A stretch of DNA of 64,000 nt from Devosia sp. (GTDB taxonomy: Bacteria > Pseudomonadota > Alphaproteobacteria > Rhizobiales > Devosiaceae), in NCBI GenBank assembly GCA_015234425.1, contig JADGNE010000017.1, forward strand, positions 213,667 through 277,666, in the 5' to 3' direction. This document shows positions 30,069-39,753 of the stretch, one piece after another. The notes under the pieces are model-generated. The model was given only the letters and a program-made list of their open reading frames with translations. It was not told where the DNA came from and did no database searches. Position 1 is the first letter of the stretch, and each line of letters begins with the position of its first letter. The position numbers were made by a program, and so were the translations under genes.

Positions 30069-30547
30069 GCCGCCTGTTCCCCCTCGAGGTTCAGCTCGAA
30101 AAAGGCCGACCATTCGCTCTCAGGATAGTCGAGGAACGGGCCGCGCGAAGCAAAGCCATAGCGCGTATAGAGGCGATGCGCCTCGGCCATGCCGTCACCG
30201 GTGCCGGTTTCCAGCATCACGCTGGCCAGCCCGCGCTCGCGCGCCAGCCCGACGATCCGCTCCAGCAACTGCCGACCGACGCGCTGCCCGCGAACCTCGG
30301 GAAGCGTATACATGCGCTTGACCTCGCCCAGCGTCGGCCCGTGTACCTTGAGGGCACCCATGCCGACCGCCCTGCCCGCCTCATCGCGGGCCACGAACAG
30401 CGTGGTATCGCTGTCGGCCATCTGCTCCACGGTCATCTTGAACTGGAATTCGAGCGGCGAAAGCGGCAGCAAATGCGCATTGAGATGCGCGACGAGGTCG
30501 CGCACATCGTCCTGCAAAGGCGTCTCAATGGCGATGCTGACGCCCAT
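30065..30547 (-). CDS. GNAT-family N-acetyltransferase
   Basis: This 160-residue protein has the acetyl-CoA motif LPEVRGQRVGRQLLERIVG near residue 83 and the C-terminal LYTRYGFASRGPFLDYP, which is common in putative acetyltransferases of the YafP/PanZ-like group. The substrate is unknown. It begins one base after gatC ends and overlaps the next gene by ATGA, so it belongs to the gatC-gatA transcript. Confidence 0.88.
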   Translation of the reverse strand: MGVSIAIETPLQDDVRDLVAHLNAHLLPLSPLEFQFKMTVEQMADSDTTLFVARDEAGRAVGMGALKVHGPTLGEVKRMYTLPEVRGQRVGRQLLERIVGLARERGLASVMLETGTGDGMAEAHRLYTRYGFASRGPFLDYPESEWSAFFELNLEGEQAA

Positions 30548-30548
30548 T

Positions 30549-30836
30549 CTACTCGACCACCTTCGGGACCATGAAGAAATTGTCTTCGGTCAGAGGCGCG
30601 TTCTTGACGATCTTTTCGGGATAACCGCCGTCGGACACGACGTCATCGCGACGACGCAGGGTCATCGGGGTCACAGAAGTCATCGGCTCGACGCCGTCGA
30701 CGTTCACTTCAGCGAGCTGTTCGACGAAGCCCAGAATGGAATTGAGCTCCTGCTGGTAGCTCGCCACTTCTTCTTCCTCGATGCGGATGCGCGCAAGGCG
30801 CCCGATGCGTTTGACGGTGGCTGCGTCGACAGACAT
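30549..30836 (-). CDS. gatC: Asp/Glu-tRNA amidotransferase subunit C
   Basis: This 95-residue belt subunit links GatA and GatB. It begins [17 protein letters not shown] and contains [20 protein letters not shown], the family core, ending in the conserved [10 protein letters not shown]. It is the first gene of the gatC-GNAT-secreted protein-gatA transcript. The open frame extends to 30881, but the ATG at 30836 gives the normal length. Confidence 0.96.
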   Translation of the reverse strand: MSVDAATVKRIGRLARIRIEEEEVASYQQELNSILGFVEQLAEVNVDGVEPMTSVTPMTLRRRDDVVSDGGYPEKIVKNAPLTEDNFFMVPKVVE

Positions 30837-30923
30837 GGCTAACTCCAGCAAATAAAGCGGTCTTTGCCGCGTTATTAGCAATGGCGCGGCCGAAAAGACA
30901 ATGAAAATGGCGGCAGGCCCGCC

Positions 30924-31439
30924 TCAGACTTCCACAGCCAATGTGCGCTCAAGCGCGATCATGCCGGTCCCATCGAGCTTGTCCCGCGCTGCCGCAAAGG
31001 CCTTTTCCAGCTCGCCGTCATCCCCGGCCAGAGCCAGGAGGCGTGGCGATGCGCCCTCAAGGAGGCTCTCCAGCCGACCGGCAAGCTCATGACCGGACAG
31101 CACAAACACCGCGCGATCCGCCCATTTGCCCAGCTTTGGCAGCCCCCCGCGCGCCACCACCACGGGAGCCTCGCCATCGGCGTCGATCACCAGCGTGTCG
31201 CCATCCAGCGCCACCACTTCCGGAGGCCGATTCTGTTCTTCCACCTCAAGCGGCCGCAACGCCGCCCGCGGCTTCCAGTCGGCCACGATATCCCTGTCAC
31301 CAAAGGCCACGACCTGGTCAGCGCCACTCACCAGTTCCGTCCGGTCGATTCCCGCCCCGGCCGCCTCCGGCTCCACCACCACAATCGCCCCCCCGGCATG
31401 GATGCGAAATGTCGAAGCGCCAAACCAGGTGAGTTTCAT
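30924..31439 (-). CDS. Metallo-beta-lactamase-fold-like protein lacking the metal motif
   Basis: This 171-residue protein starts [20 protein letters not shown], like UlaG-type metallo-hydrolases, but no HxHxDH metal-binding motif follows. The middle ([21 protein letters not shown]) and the C-terminus are not recognisable to me. It may be a degenerate or structural relative. It lies between gatC and the divergent ruvX. Confidence 0.6.
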   Translation of the reverse strand: MKLTWFGASTFRIHAGGAIVVVEPEAAGAGIDRTELVSGADQVVAFGDRDIVADWKPRAALRPLEVEEQNRPPEVVALDGDTLVIDADGEAPVVVARGGLPKLGKWADRAVFVLSGHELAGRLESLLEGASPRLLALAGDDGELEKAFAAARDKLDGTGMIALERTLAVEV

Positions 31440-31512
31440 TGAGGGTCACTCCATCGCCAAACCGTTCCCTGCACCCTATAGAACAAAGCCATCCATCCCC
31501 GCGAGCCCGACA

Positions 31513-31965
31513 TTGACCGACGATCCCCTCTCCGACATCCCCGCCACCGGCAAGATTCTCTGCCTCGACCTCGGCACGAAAACCATTGGTGTCGCTGTGT
31601 CGGATGGCATGCGCTATTCGGCCACGCCGGTTGAAACCATCAAGCGCACCAAATTCACCCAGGATGCCGAGCGGATCATCGAACTCGCGCGACAGCACAG
31701 CGCCGTCGCCATCATCCTCGGCCTGCCGCTCAACATGGATGGCTCCGAGGGCCCGCGCGTGCAATCGACCCGCGCCTTTGCCCGGAACCTGGCGCAAAAG
31801 CTCGACCTGCCCATTGCCTTCTGGGACGAGCGGCTCTCCACCTCAGCGGTCACCCGCATGATGATCGAGGCAGATCTCCGCCGCGACCGCCGCGCCGAAG
31901 TCGTCGACAAGCTTGCCGCGAGCTATATCCTGCAAGGCGCGCTCGATCGTCTGCGCCGCGGATAA
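31513..31965 (+). CDS. ruvX: RuvX/YqgF-type Holliday junction resolvase-like RNase
   Basis: This 150-residue RNase H-like nuclease is implicated in 16S rRNA 5'-end processing. Conserved motifs are [16 protein letters not shown] near residue 17, [23 protein letters not shown] and the closing Asp in [11 protein letters not shown]. It starts at TTG 31513 (MTDDPLSD); no nearer ATG exists without losing the first motif. Confidence 0.92.
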   Translation: MTDDPLSDIPATGKILCLDLGTKTIGVAVSDGMRYSATPVETIKRTKFTQDAERIIELARQHSAVAIILGLPLNMDGSEGPRVQSTRAFARNLAQKLDLPIAFWDERLSTSAVTRMMIEADLRRDRRAEVVDKLAASYILQGALDRLRRG

Positions 31966-32056
31966 TTGCCGCAGAACCCCAGCTTCTGCCATGCAGAACC
32001 TTGCATATTGAGCCGTGCTCACATAGACCCCCATCCAACATCAAGGATGGGAGCGC

Positions 32057-33040
32057 ATGGCCCAAATTCCTGCCAGCAACACCTCGTCGTCCACCGGCTC
32101 GTCTGGTGACTTCCCCCCCTTTAGCCAGCGCCATCTGATTTCGATCGCCGATCTCAAGCAGCACGAGATCATCGATCTGCTCGATCGGGCCGAGCGCATG
32201 GTCCCGGTCAGCCGGCAGGAGCGAAAATCCCTGCCCACGCTCGCTGGCAAGACACAGATCAATCTGTTCTTCGAGCCCTCGACCCGCACGCAGTCCTCCT
32301 TCGAGATCGCCGGCAAGCGCCTTGGCGCGATGGTGGTGAACATGTCGGTCAAGACCAGCTCGGTGTCCAAGGGCGAAACCCTTGTCGATACCGCGGCCAC
32401 GCTCAACGCCATGCGGCCCGACGTACTCATCGTGCGCCATGCGGCGGCCGGCGCTGTCGAGCTGCTCAGCCAGAAGGTCGGCTGTTCGGTGGTCAATGCT
32501 GGTGACGGTGCCCACGAGCACCCGACTCAGGCGCTGCTCGATGCGCTCACCATCCGCCGTCACAAGGGCCGCATCTCGGGCCTGACCGTCGCCATCTGCG
32601 GCGACATCGCCAATTCCCGCGTCGCGCGGTCCAACCTCCTGCTCCTGCAGGCGCTCAATGTGCGCACCCGCGTCATCGCCCCGAAAAATCTGCTTCCGTC
32701 CGGCATCGAGCATCTCGCCACCGAAGTCTTCACCGACATGGAAGCCGGTTTGAAGGATGTCGACGTGGTCATGATGCTGCGCCTCCAGCATGAGCGGGCC
32801 AACGGCAAGATGATCCCTTCGGTGCGCGAATATTATCGCTTCTACGGCCTCGACGCCGCCAAGCTGGCTTTCGCCAAGCCCGATGCCATCGTCATGCATC
32901 CCGGCCCGATGAACCGTGGCGTCGAGATCGACCCGGCCATCGCCGACGGTGCGCGCTCGGTCATCACCGAGCAGGTTGAAATGGGCGTGGCCGTGCGCAT
33001 GGCCGTCCTCGATGCCCTGCTGTCGGGAGACCAATCATGA
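32057..33040 (+). CDS. pyrB: Aspartate carbamoyltransferase catalytic chain
   Basis: It joins carbamoyl phosphate and aspartate in pyrimidine synthesis. It has 327 residues with the carbamoyl-phosphate motif [19 protein letters not shown] near residue 75, [13 protein letters not shown] and [15 protein letters not shown] precedes the ATG at a short distance, and a 6-bp hairpin (CCATCC/GGATGG) sits just before it. The ATG of the next gene overlaps its stop. With a non-catalytic PyrC-like partner it may form the larger class A type complex. Confidence 0.96.
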   Translation: MAQIPASNTSSSTGSSGDFPPFSQRHLISIADLKQHEIIDLLDRAERMVPVSRQERKSLPTLAGKTQINLFFEPSTRTQSSFEIAGKRLGAMVVNMSVKTSSVSKGETLVDTAATLNAMRPDVLIVRHAAAGAVELLSQKVGCSVVNAGDGAHEHPTQALLDALTIRRHKGRISGLTVAICGDIANSRVARSNLLLLQALNVRTRVIAPKNLLPSGIEHLATEVFTDMEAGLKDVDVVMMLRLQHERANGKMIPSVREYYRFYGLDAAKLAFAKPDAIVMHPGPMNRGVEIDPAIADGARSVITEQVEMGVAVRMAVLDALLSGDQS

Positions 33041-34329
33041 GCCGCCCCCTTCTCATTGAAAACGCCCGCGTTCTGGACCCGGCCTCGGGCACCGACGCCC
33101 GTGGCGCCGTCCTCGTCGAGGACGGCCGCATTTCCGACATCGCCCTCGGCGGTCCGGTCGGCGTGCCCGATGGCGCCGAAGTCATCAACGCTCTTGGCCT
33201 CGCTCTCGCGCCCGGCCTGATCGACATGCGCGTCTTTACCGGCGAGCCAGGTTGGGAATATCGCGAAACCCTGGCCTCCGCAGGCGAAGCCGCCGCTGCC
33301 GGTGGCGTCACCAGTTTCGTGATGATGCCTGACACCCTGCCCGTCGTTGATGATGGCGCCGTAGTCGATTTCCTCATCCGTCGCGCCAAGGCAACGGCCA
33401 AGGTCAATGTCCTGCCCGCTGGTGGCATCACCAAGGGCCTTGCCGGCCAGGAACTGACCGAATTCGGCCTGATGAAGGAGGCCGGCGCCGTCTGCCTCTC
33501 CGATGGCCGCCGCTCGATCCAGTCGACCGCCATGCTGCGAACGGCCATGTCCTACGCTTCCAATTTCGACATGCTCTTCGTCCATCATCTCTCCGATGCC
33601 GGCCTGACTGGCGACGGCGTGATGAACAGCGGCCTTTTCGCCACCGTTCTCGGGCTGAAAGGCATTCCGCGCGAGGCCGAGACCATCCCGCTGGCGCGCG
33701 ACGTCCAGTTGGCCGCCTTGACCGGCGTCCGCTATCACGCCGCCCAGGTGTCGACGGCCGGGTCCGTCGCCATTCTCAACAGCGGCAAATCCCGTAACCA
33801 TCGGATCACCGCTGGCGTCTCGATCAACAATCTCTGCCTCAACGAGAACGACGTCGGCCGCTACCGCACCTATTTCAAGCTGGCGACGCCGCTGCGCTCG
33901 GAAGACGACCGCCAGGCCGTCATCGAAGGGCTCCGCTCGGGGGCCATCGATACCATCCATTCCGATCACGACCCGCAGGACAGCGAGGGCAAGCGCCAGC
34001 CCTTCGCCGAGGCCACCGACGGGGCCATCGGGCTTGAAACCCTGCTTGCCGCCGCGCTCCGCCTCCATCACTCGGATGAAGTGCCTCTCCTCACGCTTCT
34101 GCGCGCCATGACGTCCCGTCCGGCCGAAATCCTCGGGCTCGAGGCCGGCCGCATTGCCAAGGGTGCGCCTGCCGACCTCATTCTGGTCGATCTCGATTAC
34201 CCCTGGCAGGTGGATGCAGCCACGTTGAAATCGCGTTCCCGCAACACCAGCTTTGAAGGCGCACGACTTGCCGGCAAGGTCATGCGCACCATCGTGGGGG
34301 GCGAGACAGTCTTTTCCCACGAAGGCTGA
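33037..34329 (+). CDS. Dihydroorotase-like PyrC' lacking the HxH metal motif
   Basis: This 430-residue amidohydrolase-fold protein is in the position of pyrC. Where active dihydroorotases have D-x-H-x-H after the PGLID motif, this one reads [14 protein letters not shown], so both metal-binding histidines are missing. The rest ([44 protein letters not shown]) is otherwise well preserved. In Pseudomonas and relatives such inactive PyrC' subunits assemble with PyrB. I infer the same structural role here, with an active dihydroorotase elsewhere in the genome. It overlaps pyrB by ATGA. Confidence 0.9.
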   Translation: MSRPLLIENARVLDPASGTDARGAVLVEDGRISDIALGGPVGVPDGAEVINALGLALAPGLIDMRVFTGEPGWEYRETLASAGEAAAAGGVTSFVMMPDTLPVVDDGAVVDFLIRRAKATAKVNVLPAGGITKGLAGQELTEFGLMKEAGAVCLSDGRRSIQSTAMLRTAMSYASNFDMLFVHHLSDAGLTGDGVMNSGLFATVLGLKGIPREAETIPLARDVQLAALTGVRYHAAQVSTAGSVAILNSGKSRNHRITAGVSINNLCLNENDVGRYRTYFKLATPLRSEDDRQAVIEGLRSGAIDTIHSDHDPQDSEGKRQPFAEATDGAIGLETLLAAALRLHHSDEVPLLTLLRAMTSRPAEILGLEAGRIAKGAPADLILVDLDYPWQVDAATLKSRSRNTSFEGARLAGKVMRTIVGGETVFSHEG

Positions 34330-34355
34330 CCTCTCCTCACACTCAGGAAGCAAAA

Positions 34356-34856
34356 ATGACTTTGTCCATCTATTCGGCCTCGGTGCCGGTGTTTGCGCGT
34401 ATGCTCGGGAATTTGCTGGCCATCTTCGGCAAGGCGGAAATTTACGCCGCCGAAAACGGCATCGATTTGCAGAGCTTCGTCGACACCCGTCTGGCCCCGG
34501 ACATGCATCCGCTGCGCAATCAGGTGCAGATCGCGACCGATGGCGCCAAGGGCGTCACCTCGCGTCTCGCCGGTAAGCCGGTCCCCAGCTGGGCGGACGA
34601 TGAAGTCTCCTGGGAGGATCTCAAGGGCCGCCTCCAGAAGGGCATTGATTATCTTGCCACTTTTTCGGCCGAAGACTTTGCTGGCGCTGACGAGCGCGAG
34701 ATCACCCTGACCCTGGGCGGCAGGGAAATGCAGATGCGTGGCGAGGACTACCTTCTCCGCATCGGCCAGCCGAACTTCTACTTCCACGTCACCACGGCCT
34801 ACGCCATCCTGCGCCATAAGGGCGTCCCCATCGGCAAGCGCGACTACCTCAGCTGA
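34356..34856 (+). CDS. DUF1993-family protein
   Basis: This 166-residue protein matches DUF1993: MTLSIYSASVPVFARMLGNL, DMHPLRNQVQIATDGAKG and the end FYFHVTTAYAILRHKGVPIG. These are helical proteins of the DinB-like four-helix type with unknown role. It follows pyrC' by 26 bases and may be read through from it. Confidence 0.88.
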   Translation: MTLSIYSASVPVFARMLGNLLAIFGKAEIYAAENGIDLQSFVDTRLAPDMHPLRNQVQIATDGAKGVTSRLAGKPVPSWADDEVSWEDLKGRLQKGIDYLATFSAEDFAGADEREITLTLGGREMQMRGEDYLLRIGQPNFYFHVTTAYAILRHKGVPIGKRDYLS

Positions 34857-34923
34857 CCTTTTTGGCCTTCACCAAGAATCCCAAATAAGCCACTGATTTT
34901 TACTGCATATTCCACCCATCTTC

Positions 34924-34946
34924 ATTGCCCGGCTTGTCCGGGCAAT
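34924..34946. repeat. Palindromic intergenic repeat, copy 2
   Basis: ATTGCCCGG-cttgt-CCGGGCAAT, identical in both arms to the copy at 27512-27534, with the same TC before and CC(A) after. The following bases to about 34990 are GC-rich and resemble copy 1's flank loosely. It lies in the 288-base gap before plsY. The rest of that gap has GC-rich pyrimidine tracts around 35000-35095 but no gene I can see. Confidence 0.7.
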
Positions 34947-35144
34947 CCATCTTCCTCGTTTGCAAGTTCACCGGATCCGGCCCCGGCGTCACCGCCATCG
35001 CCTCCCTCCCCTTGTTGAGAGGGATTGAGGGTGGGGGCTGTCCCACCAGACGAGCCCCGCCCGCACTTTCCCCCGCCGCTGCGCCCCCGCCCCTTGCTCA
35101 TTACCCAACCCGGCGCTACTCATCTCGGTAATAAGGGAGCAACC

Positions 35145-35753
35145 ATGCCGACCGACTTTTTCCCGCTCATTCTCGCGCTCGTGCTCGGCTATCTGTCCGG
35201 CTCGATCCCCTTTGGGCTGATCCTGACGCGGGCGGCCGGTCTCGGCGACATCCGCAATATCGGCTCGGGCAATATCGGCGCCACCAATGTGCTGCGCACC
35301 GGAAACAAGAAAATTGCCGCCGCCACCCTGATCCTCGACGCTCTCAAGGCTGCGGTGCCGGTTCTCGTCGCCCGCTATTTCTGGGGCGAGGAAGCCGCAA
35401 TGCTGGCCGCAGTCGGCGCCTTCTTCGGCCACTGCTTTCCGGTCTGGCTTGGCTTCAAGGGCGGCAAGGGTGTCGCCGTCATGATCGGCTCGCTCTTCGC
35501 GCTCGCATGGCCTGTGGGCATCATCTTCTGCGCCGTGTGGCTGATCGTTGCTTTCGCACGGAAAATCTCCTCGCTGGCGGCCCTCACGGCAGCGGCAACG
35601 GCGCCTATCTTCGCCTATCTCTTCGGCAGCCCGCTTTTGTCGATGACGGTGATCGCGCTCGCCTTGCTGCTCTTCTTCCAGCATCGTGAAAACATTGCCC
35701 GGCTTCTCGCCGGAACCGAGCCGACTATCGGCGGCTCGAAGAAAGCCGCCTGA
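35145..35753 (+). CDS. plsY: Acyl-phosphate glycerol-3-phosphate acyltransferase
   Basis: This 202-residue inner-membrane enzyme makes lysophosphatidic acid from acyl phosphate. The family motifs are [25 protein letters not shown] and [17 protein letters not shown], the last binding the phosphates. Five membrane helices are evident. GGGAG is five bases before ATG 35145. It is followed two bases after its stop by dprA, a common alphaproteobacterial pair. Confidence 0.95.
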   Translation: MPTDFFPLILALVLGYLSGSIPFGLILTRAAGLGDIRNIGSGNIGATNVLRTGNKKIAAATLILDALKAAVPVLVARYFWGEEAAMLAAVGAFFGHCFPVWLGFKGGKGVAVMIGSLFALAWPVGIIFCAVWLIVAFARKISSLAALTAAATAPIFAYLFGSPLLSMTVIALALLLFFQHRENIARLLAGTEPTIGGSKKAA

Positions 35754-35755
35754 TC

Positions 35756-36883
35756 TTGGCGCGGGGGGACGATAAATATCTCACCCCCGCCCAACGCCTC
35801 GCCTGGCTCCGGCTTCTGCGCGCCGACAATGTCGGTCCCGTCACGTTTCGCCAGTTGCTCAACCGCTTCGGCTCGGCCGAGGAGGCCCTCGAGGCCCTGC
35901 CCGCCTTGGGCCGCTCTACAGGCCGCGCCCTGCGCATTCCGACCCTCTCCCAGGCCGAAGACGAGATCGCCGCTGCCGATGGCTATGGCGCCCGTCTGGT
36001 GGCGCTTGGCGAGCCTGACTACCCACCCCACCTTGCCCATATCCCTGGCGCCCCGCCGCTGATCACCCTCGCCGGAGGCGACAACCTCGACTGGCACCGC
36101 AGCGTCGCTATCGTGGGTGCTCGCAATGCCTCATCTGCCGGCATCAAGATGACGCGCCTGCTGGCGACCGAGCTGGGCACGCTTGGTTTTGTCATCGTCT
36201 CGGGCCTTGCTCGCGGCATCGACGCCGCGGCCCATCGCGCCAGCCTCACCGCCGGAACCATCGCAGTGCTCGCAGGTGGGTTCGACAAGATTTACCCGGA
36301 CGAAAACATCCCGCTCGCCCACGACATTCTCGACAATGGCGGGGCGCTGCTTACCGAAATGCCCATGGGCTGGGAACCCCGCGCCCGCGACTTCCCAAGG
36401 CGTAACCGGCTGGTTTCCGGTCTGTCGCTCGGCGTCGTTGTGGTGGAAGCCGCCAAACGCTCCGGCTCCCTGATCACCGCTCGCCTGGCGCTCGAGCAGA
36501 ACCGCGATGTCTTCGCCGTGCCCGGCTCTCCGCTCGATCCGCGCGCCGAGGGCGGCAACCTTCTCATCCAGCAGGGCGCGCGCCTCGTCACGTCGGCCCA
36601 GGATATTGCCGACACCATCGGCCACGCCGACCCCGCCCGCAAAATGCTGTTTGATCCGGAGTGGGTACCCGATCCGGCGCTCGACAGTCTCGACGCGCTC
36701 CCCGACGCCGATGACCGGGCGCGTCTCCTCAGTGCCCTCTCCAGCACGCCGATCGAGGTCGACGAGCTCCTCACCCAGCTCGCGCTATCACCCGCGGTAA
36801 TGCAGATGCTGTTGCTCGAACTTGATCTCGCCGCCCGCCTCGAATGGTCCAGTGGCCAGCTGGTTGCCCTCCGCTATGATTGA
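35756..36883 (+). CDS. dprA: DNA-processing protein DprA/Smf
   Basis: It binds incoming single-stranded DNA and loads RecA in natural transformation. It has 375 residues: a short N-terminal helical domain, the Rossmann fold with VAIVGARNASSAGI, IVSGLARGIDAAAHRASL and PRRNRLVSGLSLGVVVVEA, and a C-terminal winged-helix-like domain (about 320-375). It begins at TTG 35756, two bases after the plsY stop. No other competence genes are in the window. Confidence 0.93.
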   Translation: MARGDDKYLTPAQRLAWLRLLRADNVGPVTFRQLLNRFGSAEEALEALPALGRSTGRALRIPTLSQAEDEIAAADGYGARLVALGEPDYPPHLAHIPGAPPLITLAGGDNLDWHRSVAIVGARNASSAGIKMTRLLATELGTLGFVIVSGLARGIDAAAHRASLTAGTIAVLAGGFDKIYPDENIPLAHDILDNGGALLTEMPMGWEPRARDFPRRNRLVSGLSLGVVVVEAAKRSGSLITARLALEQNRDVFAVPGSPLDPRAEGGNLLIQQGARLVTSAQDIADTIGHADPARKMLFDPEWVPDPALDSLDALPDADDRARLLSALSSTPIEVDELLTQLALSPAVMQMLLLELDLAARLEWSSGQLVALRYD

Positions 36884-36996
36884 GCACACCGCTTTCAAGC
36901 ACAAAAGCGGGACCCGTGTGGCTCCCCGTTGACACCGGACCAGACGTTCACCATGTTGCGCGCTCTTTGAATGAGCAGTTGCGGAACGGATATTCC

Positions 36997-39681
36997 ATGA
37001 AGGTCGTCGTCGTTGAAAGTCCGGCCAAGGCCAAGACAATCAACAAATATCTGGGCAAGGACTATGAAGTCCTGGCCAGTTTCGGCCATGTCCGCGACTT
37101 GCCCGCCAAGGACGGTTCGGTGCGTCCGGATGAAGATTTCGCCATGTCCTGGGAAGTCGACACCGCCGCAAAGAAGAGGATTGCCGACATTGCCGGCGCG
37201 CTCAAGGGCGCTGACGGTCTGATCCTGGCAACCGACCCTGATCGCGAAGGCGAGGCCATTTCCTGGCATATTCTGGACGTCCTGCGCGCCAAGAAAGCGC
37301 TCAAGAAGGACGTGCCGGTGCAGCGCGTCGTGTTCAACGCCATTACCAAGGATGCCGTCACGGCAGCCATGGCCAAGCCGCGCGACATCGACATGCCGCT
37401 GGTTGACGCCTATCTCGCGCGCCGCGCCCTCGATTATCTCGTGGGCTTCACGCTCTCGCCGATCCTGTGGCGCAAGCTGCCCGGCTCGCGTTCGGCCGGC
37501 CGCGTGCAGTCGGTGGCCCTCCGCCTCGTCTCGGACCGCGAATCCGAGATCGAAAAATTCAAGCCGCAGGAATACTGGTCCGTCGAGGCGCAGCTGGCCC
37601 AGGCCGGCAAGAGTTTCCTCGCGCGTCTGTTCTCCGTCGATGGCAAGCGCACCGACAAGCTCGACATCACGTCGGGTGACGACGCTGCCGAGCTGAAAAA
37701 GCTGATCGAAGCCGGCCAGTTCAACGTCTCCAACGTCGAGAAGAAGCCGACCAAGCGCAATCCGTATGCGCCGTTCACCACCTCGTCGCTGCAGCAGGAT
37801 GCGTCTTCGCGCCTCGGCCTCTCGCCCAGCCGCACCATGCAGATCGCCCAGCGCCTCTACGAGGATGGGTTGATCACCTATATGCGTACCGACGCCGTGC
37901 AGATGGCCCCCGAGGGCATCGCCATGGCGCGCTCGGTCATCGGCAAATATTTCGGTGAAGAATATCTCCCGGAAAAAGCCCGCGTCTATCAGACCAAGGC
38001 CAAGAACGCCCAGGAGGCCCACGAGGCCATCCGCCCCACCGACATGTTCAAGCGCCCCGAGAGCCTCAGCCTCGATCCCGACCAGCAAAAGCTCTATTCG
38101 CTGATCTGGAAGCGCACGCTCGCCTCGCAGATGGCCTCGGCCGAGATCGACCGCACCAGCGTCGACATCGCCGTCAACGTCCCCGGACGTGCCGTCGCCC
38201 TGCGCGCCACCGGCTCGGTCGTCACCTTCCCCGGCTTCCTCACGCTCTATGGCGTCGAGGCCAAGACCGATGCCGAGGAAGAAGATGACGAGGGGCGCGA
38301 ACTGCCGCCCCTCAAGGTCGGCGACAAGCCGGACCTCAAGAAGGTCGAGATCGAGCAGCATTTCACCCAGCCGCCCGCCCGCTACACCGAGGCGAGCCTG
38401 ATCAAGAAGATGGAAGAGCTCGGCATCGGCCGGCCGTCCACCTATGCGGCCACGCTGACGACGCTCAAGGACCGCAACTACGTCAAGCTCGAGGGCAAGG
38501 CGCTGCATCCCGAAGATCGCGGCCGCATCGTCACCGCCTTCCTCGAGTCGTTCTTCAACCGCTATGTCGAATACGGCTTTACCGCGGGCCTTGAAGAGCA
38601 GCTCGACCAGGTCTCGGCCGGCGAACTCGACTACAAGGTGCTGCTGCGTGATTTCTGGAAGGATTTCACCGCCGCCACCGAGGAAATCAAGGATCTGCGC
38701 GTGTCGGAAGTTCTCGACGCGCTCAATGATCTGCTGGCGGACCATATCTTCCCGCCGCGCGAAGACGGCACCGAGCGTCGTCAGTGCCCGACCTGCGGCA
38801 CCGGCACGCTCTCGCTCAAACTCGGCAAGTTCGGCGCCTTCATCGGCTGCTCGAACTATCCCGAGTGCAAGCACACGACCCAGCTCTCCGACGCTGCCAA
38901 TGGCAATGCCGCCCAGGCTGGCGCCGGTGACGGCGTCCTCGGCACCGATCCCGAGAGCGGCGAAGAAGTCCATCTCAAGACCGGTCGCTTCGGCCCCTAT
39001 GTCCAGCTTGGCGACGGCAAGGAGCCCAAGCGCTCCTCCCTGCCCAAGGGCTGGGAGCCCGGCTCGCTGACGCTCGAAAAGGCGCTCCAGCTGCTGTCGC
39101 TGCCGCGCGAAGTCGGTCTCCACCCGGAAACCGGCCTGCCGATTTCGGCAGGTCTCGGGCGCTATGGCCCATTCATCCTCCACGACGGGAAATACGCCAA
39201 TCTCCCTGATGTTGAAGAGGTTTTTACCGTCGGCATCAACCGCGCGGTCGATCTCATCGCGCAAAAGGCCGCTGGCGGCTTCACGCGTGGCGGCGGCGCT
39301 GCCGTGGCTGCGATCCAGACCTTTGAGCATGACGCCGGCCCGATCACGGTCCGCGCCGGTCGCTATGGCCCCTATGTCAATCAGGGCAAGATCAACGCGA
39401 CCATCCCCAAGGATGTCAAACCCGAGGACGTCACGCTCGATCAGGCCATCGCCTGGATCGCTGCCCGCGCCGAGGTTACCGGCACCAAGGTGAAGAAGGC
39501 CCCGGCCAAGAAGGCTGCAGCCAAAAAGCCCGCGGCCAAGAAAGCGACCACCAAGAAGGCCGCTGCCGACGACGAGACTGCCGAGAAAAAGCCGGCTGCC
39601 AAGAAGCCTGCTGCCAAAAAGGCTGCCCCGAAGAAGGCCGCAGCAAAATCGACCGTCACCGACGAAGACGTGCCGTTCTGA
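36997..39681 (+). CDS. topA: DNA topoisomerase I
   Basis: This type IA topoisomerase removes negative supercoils. It has 894 residues: Toprim domain with VVVVESPAKAKTINKYLG and ATDPDREGEAISWH; the active-site Tyr in YEDGLITYMRTDAV near residue 305; one four-Cys zinc ribbon (CPTCGTGTLSLKLG ... CSNYPECKH); several TopoI C-terminal repeats; and a 60-residue Lys/Ala tail built from AAKKPAAKK-like units that should bind DNA. The start ATG 36997 gives the canonical MKVVVVESPAKA. It is 113 bases after dprA. Confidence 0.97.
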   Translation: MKVVVVESPAKAKTINKYLGKDYEVLASFGHVRDLPAKDGSVRPDEDFAMSWEVDTAAKKRIADIAGALKGADGLILATDPDREGEAISWHILDVLRAKKALKKDVPVQRVVFNAITKDAVTAAMAKPRDIDMPLVDAYLARRALDYLVGFTLSPILWRKLPGSRSAGRVQSVALRLVSDRESEIEKFKPQEYWSVEAQLAQAGKSFLARLFSVDGKRTDKLDITSGDDAAELKKLIEAGQFNVSNVEKKPTKRNPYAPFTTSSLQQDASSRLGLSPSRTMQIAQRLYEDGLITYMRTDAVQMAPEGIAMARSVIGKYFGEEYLPEKARVYQTKAKNAQEAHEAIRPTDMFKRPESLSLDPDQQKLYSLIWKRTLASQMASAEIDRTSVDIAVNVPGRAVALRATGSVVTFPGFLTLYGVEAKTDAEEEDDEGRELPPLKVGDKPDLKKVEIEQHFTQPPARYTEASLIKKMEELGIGRPSTYAATLTTLKDRNYVKLEGKALHPEDRGRIVTAFLESFFNRYVEYGFTAGLEEQLDQVSAGELDYKVLLRDFWKDFTAATEEIKDLRVSEVLDALNDLLADHIFPPREDGTERRQCPTCGTGTLSLKLGKFGAFIGCSNYPECKHTTQLSDAANGNAAQAGAGDGVLGTDPESGEEVHLKTGRFGPYVQLGDGKEPKRSSLPKGWEPGSLTLEKALQLLSLPREVGLHPETGLPISAGLGRYGPFILHDGKYANLPDVEEVFTVGINRAVDLIAQKAAGGFTRGGGAAVAAIQTFEHDAGPITVRAGRYGPYVNQGKINATIPKDVKPEDVTLDQAIAWIAARAEVTGTKVKKAPAKKAAAKKPAAKKATTKKAAADDETAEKKPAAKKPAAKKAAPKKAAAKSTVTDEDVPF

Positions 39682-39687
39682 TAAAAT

Positions 39688-39717
39688 GAGGGCGCGGCGC
39701 ACCAGCGCCACGCCCTC
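39688..39717 (+). terminator. Terminator hairpin of topA
   Basis: GAGGGCGCGGCGC and GCGCCACGCCCTC form a 13-bp stem with one mismatch around ACCA, followed by a T-rich tract (TCTTCTTCTC). It starts six bases after the topA stop. Confidence 0.75.
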
Positions 39718-39753
39718 TCTTCTTCTCTCCCAGGTAGGCCGGGTGAAGCTTGC

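Noticed and set aside
36895-39711. 938-codon open frame antisense to topA
   Set aside because: Its protein is Gly/Arg/Glu/Asp-rich with no domain, and the opposite strand encodes complete topoisomerase I with all motifs. Long antisense frames are normal in high-GC DNA.
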